From NCBI GenBank assembly GCA_013373015.1, contig JABXIQ010000006.1, positions 1 to 64,000 on the forward strand: a stretch of DNA of 64,000 bases, read 5' to 3'. The translations under genes were made by a program, and so were the position numbers. Below, one piece after another: positions 9,210 through 18,610 of the stretch; positions within the stretch are counted from its first letter, which is position 1; every line of letters begins with the position of its first letter. The notes under the pieces are model-generated. The model did no database searches. It had not been told where the DNA came from and saw nothing but the letters and a program-made list of their open reading frames with translations. The DNA comes from Kangiellaceae bacterium (GTDB lineage Bacteria; Pseudomonadota; Gammaproteobacteria; Enterobacterales; Kangiellaceae).

Positions 9210-9525
9210 TGAAAGATACTAAATTTGGTAATAACTGATATGACAGTTCGATTAAAATTATACTTTATCATAAGCCAAGCAACATTTTTCGTCATCTTTT
9301 CAAGCGAGAAAAGTAGAAATAGGTTAAAATCATGCCCAAAATTGTTATGTATTAATGGAATTTTCGATTTTCGTTATGAGCATTGACAATGACACGGCAA
9401 AATTTTTGCAAAGCGACGATTTTAGTATAACTAAACGAGGAGTCTTTAATAAAATTTTAACAAAGCCATTGTTAGCGCAATAGAAAACGAATATTCCGAT
9501 ACTCAGAAATATCGGGAACTTTCTT
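9210..9525. other. Divergent intergenic region mpl/pfp
   Basis: This 316-base AT-rich region separates two divergent genes and must hold both promoters. I cannot assign a confident -35/-10 pair for either gene. The only clear structure is the hairpin at 9494-9517 next to the pfp start, listed separately. No reading frame here looks like a gene. Confidence 0.5.
9494..9517 (+). promoter_or_regulatory. Hairpin covering the pfp ribosome binding site
   Basis: TTCCGATA at 9494-9501 pairs with TATCGGGA at 9510-9517 around an 8-nt loop, with one G-U pair. The only purine-rich ribosome binding site for the gene is the GGGA inside the right arm, 8 nt before the ATG at 9526. Folding would hide it, so translation could depend on opening the hairpin. 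This is inference from sequence alone. Confidence 0.45.
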
Positions 9526-10791
9526 ATGGCTAAAAAAAAGTATAATGCCTTTTACGCCCAATCTGGCGGCGTAACCGCAGTAATCAATGCAACAGCCTGT
9601 GGTGTCATTGAAACAGCACGCAAATCTAAAAACATCGGTAAAGTTTACGCCGGACGCAATGGCATCATTGGTGCTTTACGCGAAGAACTGATCGACACCA
9701 GCAAAGAATCCAAAAAAGACATTGCCGCCTTAAAACACACTCCATCAGGTGCTTTTGGATCTTGTCGCTATAAATTAAAAAGCATTGAAGAAAATCGAGC
9801 AGAATATGAGCGTTTGATCGAGGTGTTCAAAGCCCACGATATTCGTTATTTCTTCTACAACGGTGGCGGTGATTCACAAGATACGGCACACAAAGTTTCT
9901 CAATTGAGCGAAACAATGGGCTACCCCATTACTTGCATCGGCGTGCCTAAAACGGTTGATAACGACTTACCTATCACCGACAACTGCCCTGGTTTTGGTT
10001 CTGTTGCTAAGTATGTAGCCGTTTCCATTCGTGAAGCCGCTTTTGATGTAAAATCAATGGCAGAAAGTTCTACTAAAGTATTTGTTATGGAAGTGATGGG
10101 ACGTCACGCTGGCTGGATCGCTGCGGCAGGTGGTCTCGCATGTGAAAAAGAAGGAGATGCTCCGCATATCATCCTATTCCCTGAAATCGCCTTCAATAAG
10201 GAAAAGTTCTTAAAGAAAGTTCAGCGTACTGTGAAAAAACATGGCTATTGCGCCATTGTTGTTTCTGAAGGCGCGGCTTATAAAGATGGTACCTTCTTAG
10301 CTGACGCAGGCTCGGTTGACGCGTTTGGCCATAAACAATTAGGTGGCGTAGCTCCAGTTGTGGCGCAGATGATCAAAGAAGAACTTGGTTATAAATACCA
10401 CTGGGCAGTATCAGACTACCTACAACGCGCTGCGCGCCATATCGCATCAGCTACCGATGTTGAACAAGCCTATGCTATGGGGCAAGCGGCAGTTGAATTT
10501 GCAGATGCGGGCAAAAACGCTGTAATGCCTACCATTGTTCGTAAAAAGACTAAAAAGTACTCATGGACCATCGGCGAAGCCAAACTTGCTGATGTTGCTA
10601 ATGTCGAGAAAATGATGCCACGCAAATATATTTCTCGTGACGGTTTTGGGATCACGGAAGAGTGTCGTGAATACTTGCAACCACTGATCCAAGGCGAATC
10701 TTACCCACCATACAAAAACGGTTTACCGCAGTATGTTGAGTTGAAGAATGAGTTGGTAAAGAAAAAGCTCAAGAAGAAATTTGACGTTTAA
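9526..10791 (+). CDS. pfp: Pyrophosphate-type 6-phosphofructokinase
   Basis: This enzyme reversibly phosphorylates fructose 6-phosphate with PPi instead of ATP. The 421-residue product has the PFK fold, with FYAQSGGVTAVINA at the start, GGGDSQDT at about 113-120, PKTVDND at 141-147 and a GRHAGWIAAAGGLA stretch. The lysine in PKT, where ATP enzymes have glycine, and the aspartate in GGGD mark the PPi-dependent type. Membrane and soluble pyrophosphatases lie 5-7 kb downstream, so the PPi economy is genomically clustered. A terminator follows. The hairpin over the ribosome binding site may regulate it. Confidence 0.9.
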   Translation: MAKKKYNAFYAQSGGVTAVINATACGVIETARKSKNIGKVYAGRNGIIGALREELIDTSKESKKDIAALKHTPSGAFGSCRYKLKSIEENRAEYERLIEVFKAHDIRYFFYNGGGDSQDTAHKVSQLSETMGYPITCIGVPKTVDNDLPITDNCPGFGSVAKYVAVSIREAAFDVKSMAESSTKVFVMEVMGRHAGWIAAAGGLACEKEGDAPHIILFPEIAFNKEKFLKKVQRTVKKHGYCAIVVSEGAAYKDGTFLADAGSVDAFGHKQLGGVAPVVAQMIKEELGYKYHWAVSDYLQRAARHIASATDVEQAYAMGQAAVEFADAGKNAVMPTIVRKKTKKYSWTIGEAKLADVANVEKMMPRKYISRDGFGITEECREYLQPLIQGESYPPYKNGLPQYVELKNELVKKKLKKKFDV

Positions 10792-10806
10792 TTACTTCTA
10801 TTTTAG

Positions 10807-10832
10807 AAAGGCGAGTTTTGCTCGCCTTTTTT
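10807..10832 (+). terminator. Terminator between pfp and tonB-like gene
   Basis: AAAGGCGAG at 10807-10815 pairs with CTCGCCTTT at 10821-10829 and is followed by more T. A-rich sequence on the left side lets it act for the convergent minus-strand gene too. Confidence 0.85.
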
Positions 10833-10851
10833 ATACCTGCAATAAATTGCT

Positions 10852-11466
10852 TTAATCCTGCTGCAAACTAAACTCAATCGTCACTTTTTGCTCGCTAGTG
10901 GCAACTGGCTGACCGTTTAGCATAGCTGGTTTAAATTTCCACTTCTTTAATGCTTTAACAGCTTCTCTATCAAAAACCCGCTTGGGTTGCGAATCAACAA
11001 CAGAAATATTGGATAATTGACCACTAGAGTTAACATCATATTTCAGAGTTACCCAACCTTCTGTGCCATTCTGAGCAGCTGTTGGCGGATAATTAGGTTG
11101 GCTACGAAATAATGGTATTGCGGCTCGATCTTGACTGATGATGCTTTGGTTTGACAGCCCAACAAATCCTTCAAACTCAATAGACTCCACTGGCAGAATA
11201 TCGATTACTGCAAACTCAGCGCTTTCTACTTTAGAACTAATAATGCGTGTGTCACTCGTTGAAACACCGGGCTCAATCGCGGGTGGTTGTGGCTTTGAAG
11301 GTAGAGGCTGCGGAGGCTTTTTATCAGGATATAGTGTTAAAGTAGGATCTACCTCTACAGTTTTTGGCGGCTCAACTGCATCAGGTTGTGCAATTAATTG
11401 ACTCATAAATAGCAGTAGTAAACCAGTTATACCAAGAGCAATAAATACAGAAATGGTTAATCTCAT
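10852..11466 (-). CDS. TonB-family energy-transducing protein
   Basis: The 204-residue protein has one N-terminal membrane helix (about residues 4-26), a proline-rich periplasmic spacer with KKPPQPLPSKPQPP, and a C-terminal TonB domain with YPPTAAQNGTEGWVTLKYDV and VKALKKWKFKPA. TonB proteins pass proton-motive energy to outer membrane receptors. No ExbB, ExbD or receptor gene is adjacent, so its partner is unknown. An AGGAG ribosome binding site precedes the ATG at 11466. It is shorter than E. coli TonB. Confidence 0.85.
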   Translation of the reverse strand: MRLTISVFIALGITGLLLLFMSQLIAQPDAVEPPKTVEVDPTLTLYPDKKPPQPLPSKPQPPAIEPGVSTSDTRIISSKVESAEFAVIDILPVESIEFEGFVGLSNQSIISQDRAAIPLFRSQPNYPPTAAQNGTEGWVTLKYDVNSSGQLSNISVVDSQPKRVFDREAVKALKKWKFKPAMLNGQPVATSEQKVTIEFSLQQD

Positions 11467-11599
11467 AACTCTCTCCTAATGTGTTTTTTTATAACTACAT
11501 GGTTATAAACGTCCATACACACAAAAAGGGTTGGAATTTTTTGAATCCTTGAATAAAAGCCAGTAAAGTAGGCGCAAAGGAAAACAATAATTCTAATTT

Positions 11600-13063
11600 A
11601 TGCTATTAATACCTGCTGAAAATCGTCTCTCTAAGCAAAACCCTCCTTATTTAACTGGGTGGTTAATATTACTCAATATTTTTGCATACATTTTTATTCA
11701 AGGATCTGATAACGATAAATTTGAGAAAGCCTATCAAAGTTATTATGACAACGAACTTTTGGCAAAAGAACGTAAAGTATTTGAAGAGTATGCTTATCGT
11801 CAACGAACAGATGTTTATGACTTAATCATTGATAATCAAGTACTTCCTGAAGAAATGTTAGTCGGTTTGATTTTGCAAGATAAGCAGTTTGCACAACATA
11901 TTCAGGGGCTCAGTAACTATTCATCTGAATGGCGCGAAAAACGTCAGCAAGTTAACGAGCATCTCAATCAGACCTCTACCTATCAGTACGCTTACTACCC
12001 CTCTGAACCCAGCTTGTTAACAGCATTCACCCATATGTTTATGCATGGCGGAATCGGACATTTGCTCGGAAATATGCTGTTCTTATTTCTGTTCGGTTAC
12101 AACCTGGAATTGTTAATTGGGCGTTTGAGGACATTCGCCACCTATTTGATATCGGGGCTTGGTGCAGTACTCTTCTTTGCTGCAACGACTAGCGATAAAT
12201 TTGTGCCTTTAGTTGGAGCTTCTGGTGCTATTTCAGGCTTAATGGGCGGTTTTGCGGCATTCTACGGCCTCAAAAGTATTCGTTATTTCTACTGGATTTT
12301 TGTCTTTTTTAATTACATTAGACTTCCAGCCTTTTTAGTACTTATTTATTGGTTATTAAAAGAACTGATATCAGCCTCAAGTTCGCAAGATAATGTCGCC
12401 TATATGGCTCACTTTGGTGGTTTATTAGCAGGGGCAGCAAGTGTTTATCTGATTAAACTATTGCCCAGCAAAGCCACTAACGTAAAAGAATTTAATGATG
12501 AAATAGAAGAGAATAATATTAGCGACAATGAACGTAAATTTCATCAAGCAATCCAAGCACAACAAGAACTTAGATTTGATGAAGCAAAAGATCTCTATTA
12601 TCAACTGATACAAGATGATCCTTATAATCAAGAATATATCGCTAGACTTTACTCGATTGAAAAAAACACACCTCAATCAATAGCCTTTACTGAACTCTGC
12701 CAAAAAATACTTTCTCTTTCGCTTCAAAGCTCAAGCTTTGATAAGTTAGCTCAGCAAGCAGTTATCGATCTAAAAATTAAAGCAGGTGGTTTTCAAGCAA
12801 TTACAGCTGACACTTTAATAGGCTATTGCAAAAAATCCCTACGCATCAAACAAGTTGAACCCATTAAGTCTATTATTAATTTCTTGGTAAAGGAATATCA
12901 CTATCATGAGCAATTGCCGGACTTGTTACTACACTTTGCTTTCGCCCAAGATGAAATCAGAAGTTATGAAACCAAACATAAAGTTCTTACCTATTTGGCA
13001 AAAAAGCATCAGGACACATTTGCTGGACAAGAAGCGGCTAAAGCTTTAAAGGAGATGTACTAA
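11600..13063 (+). CDS. Rhomboid-family intramembrane serine protease with C-terminal TPR-like region
   Basis: The 487-residue protein has an N-terminal hydrophobic segment, a hydrophilic insert of about 100 residues, and then the rhomboid core. The core shows HMFMHGGIGHLLGNMLFLF, the GASGAISG motif carrying the catalytic serine, and AHFGGLLAG carrying the catalytic histidine. From about residue 305 it is soluble and helical, probably TPR-like. Rhomboids cleave membrane helices within the inner membrane. A GNAT gene starts at the base after its stop, so they are co-translated. The usual bacterial rhomboid lacks this long tail. Confidence 0.88.
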   Translation: MLLIPAENRLSKQNPPYLTGWLILLNIFAYIFIQGSDNDKFEKAYQSYYDNELLAKERKVFEEYAYRQRTDVYDLIIDNQVLPEEMLVGLILQDKQFAQHIQGLSNYSSEWREKRQQVNEHLNQTSTYQYAYYPSEPSLLTAFTHMFMHGGIGHLLGNMLFLFLFGYNLELLIGRLRTFATYLISGLGAVLFFAATTSDKFVPLVGASGAISGLMGGFAAFYGLKSIRYFYWIFVFFNYIRLPAFLVLIYWLLKELISASSSQDNVAYMAHFGGLLAGAASVYLIKLLPSKATNVKEFNDEIEENNISDNERKFHQAIQAQQELRFDEAKDLYYQLIQDDPYNQEYIARLYSIEKNTPQSIAFTELCQKILSLSLQSSSFDKLAQQAVIDLKIKAGGFQAITADTLIGYCKKSLRIKQVEPIKSIINFLVKEYHYHEQLPDLLLHFAFAQDEIRSYETKHKVLTYLAKKHQDTFAGQEAAKALKEMY

Positions 13064-13663
13064 ATGCTTACCTTATTAAATGAAAGTATCAAACTGCAAA
13101 GTGATTTAATTACTCTAGCTCCGTTACAGATAGAGCATCAACATGATTTAGCCGCCGCTGTAGAGGATGGTAAGCTATGGGAGCTTTGGTTTACAAGCGT
13201 TCCAACAGGAGACGGTGTATTAAAATACATTGAAACAGCTTTACAAGAACAAGCTCATATGAAATCAATACCTTTTGCAGTTATTGATAATAAAACACAA
13301 AAAGCAATCGGCTCTACACGCTACTGTAATATTGATCGTAATAATAGAAGGCTTGAAATTGGCTATACTTGGTATGCAGCTTCTTACCAAAAGACTTCCG
13401 TCAACACCCAAGCAAAACTATTATTATTAACACATGCCTTTGAACAATTAGGCGTTATTGCCGTCGAGTTTCGTACTAATTGGCATAACCATGTTTCTCG
13501 TCAAGCTATAAGCCGCCTAGGTGCTAAGCAAGATGGCGTTTTACGTAATCATATAATTATGGCTGATGGCACTTTAAGAGATACCGTAATATTTTCCATC
13601 ACGGATCAAGAATGGCCTGCGGTTAAAAAGAATTTAGAATACAAACTCTCACGTTATACCTAA
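13064..13663 (+). CDS. GNAT acetyltransferase (RimJ/RimL-like)
   Basis: The 199-residue protein matches GNAT N-acetyltransferases that use acetyl-CoA. It has the opening LITLAPLQIEHQHDLAAAVEDG, the strand phrase KAIGSTRYCNID, and the C-terminal VEFRTNWHNHVSRQAISRLGAKQDGVLR typical of the RimJ/RimL branch that acetylates protein N-termini or small molecules. Its ATG begins at the base right after the rhomboid stop codon. The substrate is not evident. Confidence 0.88.
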   Translation: MLTLLNESIKLQSDLITLAPLQIEHQHDLAAAVEDGKLWELWFTSVPTGDGVLKYIETALQEQAHMKSIPFAVIDNKTQKAIGSTRYCNIDRNNRRLEIGYTWYAASYQKTSVNTQAKLLLLTHAFEQLGVIAVEFRTNWHNHVSRQAISRLGAKQDGVLRNHIIMADGTLRDTVIFSITDQEWPAVKKNLEYKLSRYT

Positions 13664-13698
13664 AACTTAATAACTAAAACTTAATATTTCAGGTGCCT

Positions 13699-14052
13699 AT
13701 GAACAAGCAAGAATTATTAGATTTTGACTTCTCTTTCGTGGCAGCGGCGATTGCAGGAATTATCTCTATTGCCGCAGTGGATACTCAATTTGATTTAACC
13801 GATACTGCTATTGGCATTATTCTATTGTTGATGATGTGGCCAACTTTTTCCCTCAAAAAAACCCTGTATTTACGTTTATTGGTGGCTGTAACCATTGGCA
13901 TGTGTTTATTACTGATATTCGGTGTCGCTTTAGAACATTTTAACTCTGTCTATCAACTGCATTGGCCACATCAAGCCGCGCACTTTTTGATTTGGTTACT
14001 TTGTTCATTGCTAGCCTTTATGTTATTGCACTCTAAGGATAAAAAAATATAA
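13699..14052 (+). CDS. Small multi-span membrane protein (117 aa)
   Basis: After a short acidic start the protein has four hydrophobic segments, at about residues 10-28, 32-48, 52-76 and 88-110, and ends in a basic tail. The layout resembles small VanZ-like proteins, but I see no family signature that would settle it. The ATG at 13699 is preferred to a GTG two codons earlier, because the GTG overlaps the AGGTG that probably serves as ribosome binding site. It follows the GNAT gene by 35 nt and may belong to the same unit. Confidence 0.65.
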   Translation: MNKQELLDFDFSFVAAAIAGIISIAAVDTQFDLTDTAIGIILLLMMWPTFSLKKTLYLRLLVAVTIGMCLLLIFGVALEHFNSVYQLHWPHQAAHFLIWLLCSLLAFMLLHSKDKKI

Positions 14053-14077
14053 ACACTTATCCTTAAAGTACGCATCT

Positions 14078-15517
14078 CTAGCTCTTATTTGAGTTTAGCA
14101 TGCTTGAACAGACATGTAATAAATGCTCCGCTTGCGCGGTATATTTATTCTTCGGTAATTGGTTGAGCAGCTTAGTCAAAATGACAATGGCTTTGTCGTC
14201 ATCACCAATTATTTCTGCATAATACTTAGCCTGCGCCAATAAGGCTTTAGCCAGCATTGGATCTTGGGGAAATTTTTCCCATAAATCACTGCTAAAGTGT
14301 TCAACAAGTTCCTGCTGAGTTCTTGAGCGAAGACTAGAGATAAGTACCGCTCGAGCTTTCGCATTCATCGGCTTGAAGCGTGGTTCAAACTGATGAATAG
14401 CCTTATATAACTCTAAAGCCTGAACTGCATGTTGATCTAAATTAATGTTGTCATAATAAGCTCTCGCTGCCTTGATGGTAGCAACCCTATCCTGTCTAGC
14501 CATATTGAGACGAATCAGTCGCTCTAAAGCCTGAGCTTGATATTTTACTGACTTCGCCACTTGGTATAAGACTGCCTGAGCATCATCAAATCGACCTTCA
14601 TGAATATATACATCTGAATGAGCCAACTGCCGCAACTCTTCAATATCTTGAATGTTTTGATTAGTCACTAAAGTTTCAACATCAATTCCGTAACCCAATT
14701 CCGCATGATATTGATAAACCACATAACCTAACATAGCAAACATAATGATATGGAAGAAAGCCAAAGCCACATAGGTCAGCGCAAATGACAGTGCCTCGGG
14801 CAACCAAAAGGTCAGCGTATCTTGAGCAAACTCCAAGCCTAGTCCAATCAAATACACAAAAACAGTCAATAATAAATAAGGCCAGCCAATGCCATGTATC
14901 GTTCGCGCTATTTCAACTGGATTCAAAGCGGATGATACATGCTTATCCATGGCTAATATAATGATCATAGCAGGCATGGCAAAGCCTAAAAATAAGGTAT
15001 AGATAATCACACCAATTTCTGCAAACATGCTTATTGCAACAAAACCAGCAACGACCAAACCTAAATATAAGCCAATAACTTTAACGGTCATCTCATCTGA
15101 GTTGAATGAAATTGCCTCATCGTATGTTGGAGCAGCGAAATTACCCCGCGCAACTTTAGTCAAAACCTTGAACACATAACCGATACCAATAGAAATAATG
15201 GTAAGCGTTAGCACAAACTTTATAATCCAAAAGGGAATAAAGCTGATGATTAAACCCAGCACAAATGCGATAACGGCAAAAGTCATCAAAAATTTCAACG
15301 CAGCTTCTTGAAAGGGATATTTGTTAAACTCACCTAACTTATTCCAAAATGGTTCAACCTTATCGCTAATACCATAAGAATCTAAGTGGTGGCGGCATAA
15401 CAAGCATCTTGGAGCGATTAGTCCTGGCTCAATATCACAACAATCAATACAAAATGGTGTGTCACATTGCTGACAATGCCACAAAGCATTTTTATTAATA
15501 TGGTATTTACAGTTCAT
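14078..15517 (-). CDS. Zinc-finger membrane protein with TPR-like C-terminus
   Basis: The first 45 residues form a cysteine/histidine cluster (CKYH, CQQC, CIDCC, CLLCRHH) like a B-box or double zinc ribbon. Five or six membrane segments follow between about residues 70 and 285. The last 190 residues are helical with repeats (DDAQAVLYQVAKS, ALLAQAKYYAE) that suggest TPR protein-binding motifs. No enzymatic motif is present. A cytoplasmic zinc finger, membrane domain and TPR tail suggest an assembly or sensing role. This is inference. A clear AGGA ribosome binding site precedes the ATG. Confidence 0.75.
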   Translation of the reverse strand: MNCKYHINKNALWHCQQCDTPFCIDCCDIEPGLIAPRCLLCRHHLDSYGISDKVEPFWNKLGEFNKYPFQEAALKFLMTFAVIAFVLGLIISFIPFWIIKFVLTLTIISIGIGYVFKVLTKVARGNFAAPTYDEAISFNSDEMTVKVIGLYLGLVVAGFVAISMFAEIGVIIYTLFLGFAMPAMIIILAMDKHVSSALNPVEIARTIHGIGWPYLLLTVFVYLIGLGLEFAQDTLTFWLPEALSFALTYVALAFFHIIMFAMLGYVVYQYHAELGYGIDVETLVTNQNIQDIEELRQLAHSDVYIHEGRFDDAQAVLYQVAKSVKYQAQALERLIRLNMARQDRVATIKAARAYYDNINLDQHAVQALELYKAIHQFEPRFKPMNAKARAVLISSLRSRTQQELVEHFSSDLWEKFPQDPMLAKALLAQAKYYAEIIGDDDKAIVILTKLLNQLPKNKYTAQAEHLLHVCSSMLNSNKS

Positions 15518-15647
15518 TGTTATCCTTTTCTGATTATTATTTTTTTGCCTTTTTAATTTCGCATGAAAAATGCGACCCTAAGGCCGCACTTTATCAATTT
15601 TTGATGACTTTCTAAATAAGTAAAATCGGAAGCTAGCTATAATCATG

Positions 15648-15676
15648 ATTTATCTCAGTAGAAAAGTGAGATAAAT
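15648..15676. repeat. Perfect 10-bp inverted repeat
   Basis: ATTTATCTCA at 15648-15657 is the exact reverse complement of TGAGATAAAT at 15667-15676, with a 9-nt loop. It lies downstream of hppA on the minus strand, between hppA and the zinc-finger gene. It has no T-run, so a simple terminator is not certain. Confidence 0.7.
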
Positions 15677-15681
15677 GGTTT

Positions 15682-15764
15682 GCTAGCGAGGCAAATAATA
15701 TATTTCTAAACAAAGTTTGCTGATTGCAATGAGTATTCGAAATATATTATTTAACAACGCTAGC
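15682..15764. repeat. Long composite inverted repeat downstream of hppA
   Basis: AAATAATATATTTC at 15693-15706 pairs perfectly with GAAATATATTATTT at 15739-15752. Outside it GCTAGCG (15682-15688) pairs with CGCTAGC (15758-15764), with small unpaired gaps. The whole would extrude as a long cruciform or fold as a 3'-UTR hairpin of the hppA message. I know no named repeat family for it. Confidence 0.65.
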
Positions 15765-15787
15765 GGACGATTTAGCCACTATGAAGT

Positions 15788-17776
15788 TTATAATAATGGT
15801 GCGATGACTAAAGAAACAATCGCCATCACATTAATCAAAATGTTCATCGAAGGCCCCGAAGTGTCCTTGAACGGATCGCCCACAGTATCTCCAACCACCA
15901 CGGCTGAGTGAGTATCAGAGCCTTTGCCGCCAAAGTTACCTTTCTCTACATACTTTTTAGCATTGTCCCAAGCACCGCCTGCATTAGCCATCATCAAGGC
16001 CATTAATACACAGCCTAATAGAGCTCCCGCCAACATACCCGCCAGTGACACTGCGCCTAAAGTAAAGCCTATAACTGGTGGGGCCGCAACTGCAATCACA
16101 CCAGGAAGCAGCATGCGTTTCAGGGCTGCTGTGGTCGCAATATCCACACACTTAGCTGTATCTGGCTCTGCTTTTCCTTCCAATAAACCTGGAATTTCAC
16201 GGAATTGGCGACGAATTTCATTGATCATATCAAATGCTGCATCGCCAACCGCAGTCATAGTGATGGATGCGATTAAAAAAGGAATAGTACCGCCAATTAG
16301 CATTCCGACAAGGACTTGAGGATTGGCTAAATTAATTTGCGCTACATCAATGCCTGCGGACTTAATGAAGGCTGCAATAATTGCCAGCGCTGCTAAGGCG
16401 GCTGCACCAATAGCGAAACCTTTACCAATAGCCGCTGTGGTATTTCCCAATTCATCTAATGAATCGGTAATATCACGGACTTCTTTACCCATACCACCCA
16501 TTTCAGCGATACCGCCAGCATTGTCGGCTACAGGACCGTAAGCATCAATCGCCATAGTAATCCCCACTGTTGATAGCATACCTACAGCGGCAATACCTAC
16601 ACCGTATAATCCAGCTAACTCTGTGGAAATATAGATAATGGCTGAAATCACCAATAAGGGTAAAACAACCGATTGCATACCCACCGATAGGCCTGTAATC
16701 ATGACTGTTGCAGGGCCAGTTTCACCCGACTTAGCAATTTTTCTCACCGGTGCAGCACCTGTGTAATATTCTGTGATAAGGCCAATCGCCACACCACCGA
16801 CAGCACCACACACAACTGCCCACCAATAATCGGTTGGAATATTCAGCTGACCTACCAACAAATAGGCTGCTAATAAAAACAATACTGGCGCCCCCATGGT
16901 TCCGATACGCAAAGCTGTGGCTGGTGCCGAACCTGAAAAGAAACGCACTACAATGATCATAATCATCGAAGCGACCATACCCACGGTTGCCAACAATAGC
17001 GGGAACATCATTAGTGATGAGCGTAACTCATCACTGGTTAAGGTTGCAGCAATAGCAATTGAAGCAATCATAGAACCACAATAAGACTCAAAAATGTCAG
17101 AGCCCATACCAGCTACATCACCTACGTTATCGCCCACATTATCAGCGATCACACCAGGGTTACGTGGATCATCCTCTGGGATACCAGCTTCAACTTTGCC
17201 CACAAGATCAGCACCCACATCAGCGGATTTGGTATAGATACCGCCACCTACGCGGGAGAATAACGCCACGCAAGATGCTCCCATACCGAAGCCTTCAAGG
17301 GCGTGTACCGCATGCAGATCTTGAGCTGGATTGAAATACCAGAACAAACCGCCAAGACCAATCAGACCAAGTGCAGCAACACACAAGCCCATGATTGAAC
17401 CTCCAAAGAAGGCCACAGAAAGTGCTGCTGAAGCGCCATCTTTTTGCGCTGCCGTTGCTGTTCTAACATTAGCCTTAGTTGCGGCATACATACCTAGCCA
17501 GCCAGCAATCGAAGAAGACAGAGCTCCAGCAATAACCGCGCTAGCAGTCTGTCCGCCTAGTTTCCACCACACCAGTAGCACGAGAACCGCAACAAAGCCA
17601 GCGAGCATGGTATATTCGCGCTTCATAAAGACCATTGCACCCAAATGAATTTGATCAGCAATCTTCTTGATTTTAGGCTCACCTTCTGGATATTTTTTGA
17701 CAAGAATGAAAATAATAAAAGCGAAAAGCAACCCAACTAAACCAAGCACAGGTGGCCATAGAAGTGTATTAAGCAT
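15788..17776 (-). CDS. hppA: Membrane-bound ion-translocating pyrophosphatase, K+-dependent type
   Basis: This integral membrane enzyme hydrolyses PPi and pumps H+ or Na+ across the inner membrane. From the ATG at 17776, which has GGGGGA just upstream, it is 662 residues with about 16 hydrophobic helices. It carries [19 protein letters not shown] and [13 protein letters not shown], the PPi/Mg-binding motifs. [10 protein letters not shown] has alanine and glycine where K+-independent enzymes have lysine and threonine, so it should need K+. The ion pumped cannot be decided by eye. It is divergent from ppa. Confidence 0.95.
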   Translation of the reverse strand: MLNTLLWPPVLGLVGLLFAFIIFILVKKYPEGEPKIKKIADQIHLGAMVFMKREYTMLAGFVAVLVLLVWWKLGGQTASAVIAGALSSSIAGWLGMYAATKANVRTATAAQKDGASAALSVAFFGGSIMGLCVAALGLIGLGGLFWYFNPAQDLHAVHALEGFGMGASCVALFSRVGGGIYTKSADVGADLVGKVEAGIPEDDPRNPGVIADNVGDNVGDVAGMGSDIFESYCGSMIASIAIAATLTSDELRSSLMMFPLLLATVGMVASMIMIIVVRFFSGSAPATALRIGTMGAPVLFLLAAYLLVGQLNIPTDYWWAVVCGAVGGVAIGLITEYYTGAAPVRKIAKSGETGPATVMITGLSVGMQSVVLPLLVISAIIYISTELAGLYGVGIAAVGMLSTVGITMAIDAYGPVADNAGGIAEMGGMGKEVRDITDSLDELGNTTAAIGKGFAIGAAALAALAIIAAFIKSAGIDVAQINLANPQVLVGMLIGGTIPFLIASITMTAVGDAAFDMINEIRRQFREIPGLLEGKAEPDTAKCVDIATTAALKRMLLPGVIAVAAPPVIGFTLGAVSLAGMLAGALLGCVLMALMMANAGGAWDNAKKYVEKGNFGGKGSDTHSAVVVGDTVGDPFKDTSGPSMNILINVMAIVSLVIAPLL

Positions 17777-17954
17777 AGATCCCCCATTGATTAATAGAAT
17801 TTTTTGCATCAATGCCTACAAAGAGCTTTTTATCTCTTTGATTATTATCGGTTTTTTCAAACCTTGAAACTCAGTCTATATCAGTTACTAGATTTGTACA
17901 ATTTTTATGCAACCTGATTATTAAACAATCATTTTATTTTTTCTGAAAGGTGGT

Positions 17955-17960
17955 TATAAT
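17955..17960 (+). promoter_or_regulatory. Probable -10 box of ppa
   Basis: A perfect TATAAT followed by ACGCGCCC lies 55 nt upstream of the ppa ATG. The -35 region is T-rich and weak. The hppA promoter must lie in the same 238-base divergent region but I cannot place it. Confidence 0.55.
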
Positions 17961-18014
17961 ACGCGCCCTTTGCAGCACCCCAATTTAATTTAATCGACCC
18001 CGAAAGGTATAGAA

Positions 18015-18545
18015 ATGAGCTTGGACAATGTATCTGCTGGTAGTAATGTACCAGAAGAAATCAACGTAATTATCGAAATTCCTGCACACAGCGATCCAAT
18101 CAAATATGAAGTGGATAAAGAAACTGGCGCAATGTTTGTTGATCGTTTTATGGCAACTTGTATGCACTACCCTACAAATTATGGTTATGTGAACAAGACT
18201 TTATCAAAAGACGGCGACCCAGTTGATGTATTAGTACCAACACCATTTCCTCTAATCGCTGGCTGTGTTATACCATGCCGCCCAATTGGTGTATTAAAAA
18301 TGACTGATGAATCTGGTGAAGATGCAAAAATTATCGCTATCCCTACTGGTAAGTTAAGCACCATGTATCAAGGTATTCATGAAGTTGAAGAGTTGCCAGA
18401 ATTATTACGCAACCAAATCGAGCACTTCTTTGAGCACTACAAAGATCTTGAGCCTGGCAAATGGGTTAAAATTGCTGGCTGGGAAGGCGCAGAAGCAGCA
18501 AAACAAGAAATCATCGAAAGCATGCAAGCCTACGAAAATAACTAA
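18015..18545 (+). CDS. ppa: Soluble inorganic pyrophosphatase (family I)
   Basis: Ppa hydrolyses cytoplasmic PPi to phosphate and pulls biosynthetic reactions forward. The 176-residue length is standard. It shows the family I signature DGDPVDVLV (about residues 67-75), [18 protein letters not shown] at the start and the C-terminal [20 protein letters not shown] lies upstream of the ATG. Together with pfp and hppA it offers three competing uses of PPi: waste it as heat, conserve it as an ion gradient, or spend it in glycolysis. Confidence 0.96.
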   Translation: MSLDNVSAGSNVPEEINVIIEIPAHSDPIKYEVDKETGAMFVDRFMATCMHYPTNYGYVNKTLSKDGDPVDVLVPTPFPLIAGCVIPCRPIGVLKMTDESGEDAKIIAIPTGKLSTMYQGIHEVEELPELLRNQIEHFFEHYKDLEPGKWVKIAGWEGAEAAKQEIIESMQAYENN

Positions 18546-18568
18546 TCATTAGTTTTTACTCTGTGCGT

Positions 18569-18596
18569 AAAAAAGCCTGCAAATGCAGGCTTTTTT
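18569..18596. terminator. Bidirectional terminator ppa / anti-sigma gene
   Basis: AAAAAGCCTGC pairs with GCAGGCTTTTT around AAAT. It is flanked by A on the left and T on the right, so it can stop transcription from both convergent sides. Confidence 0.88.
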
Positions 18597-18610
18597 ATTA
18601 TTTTTAATAA

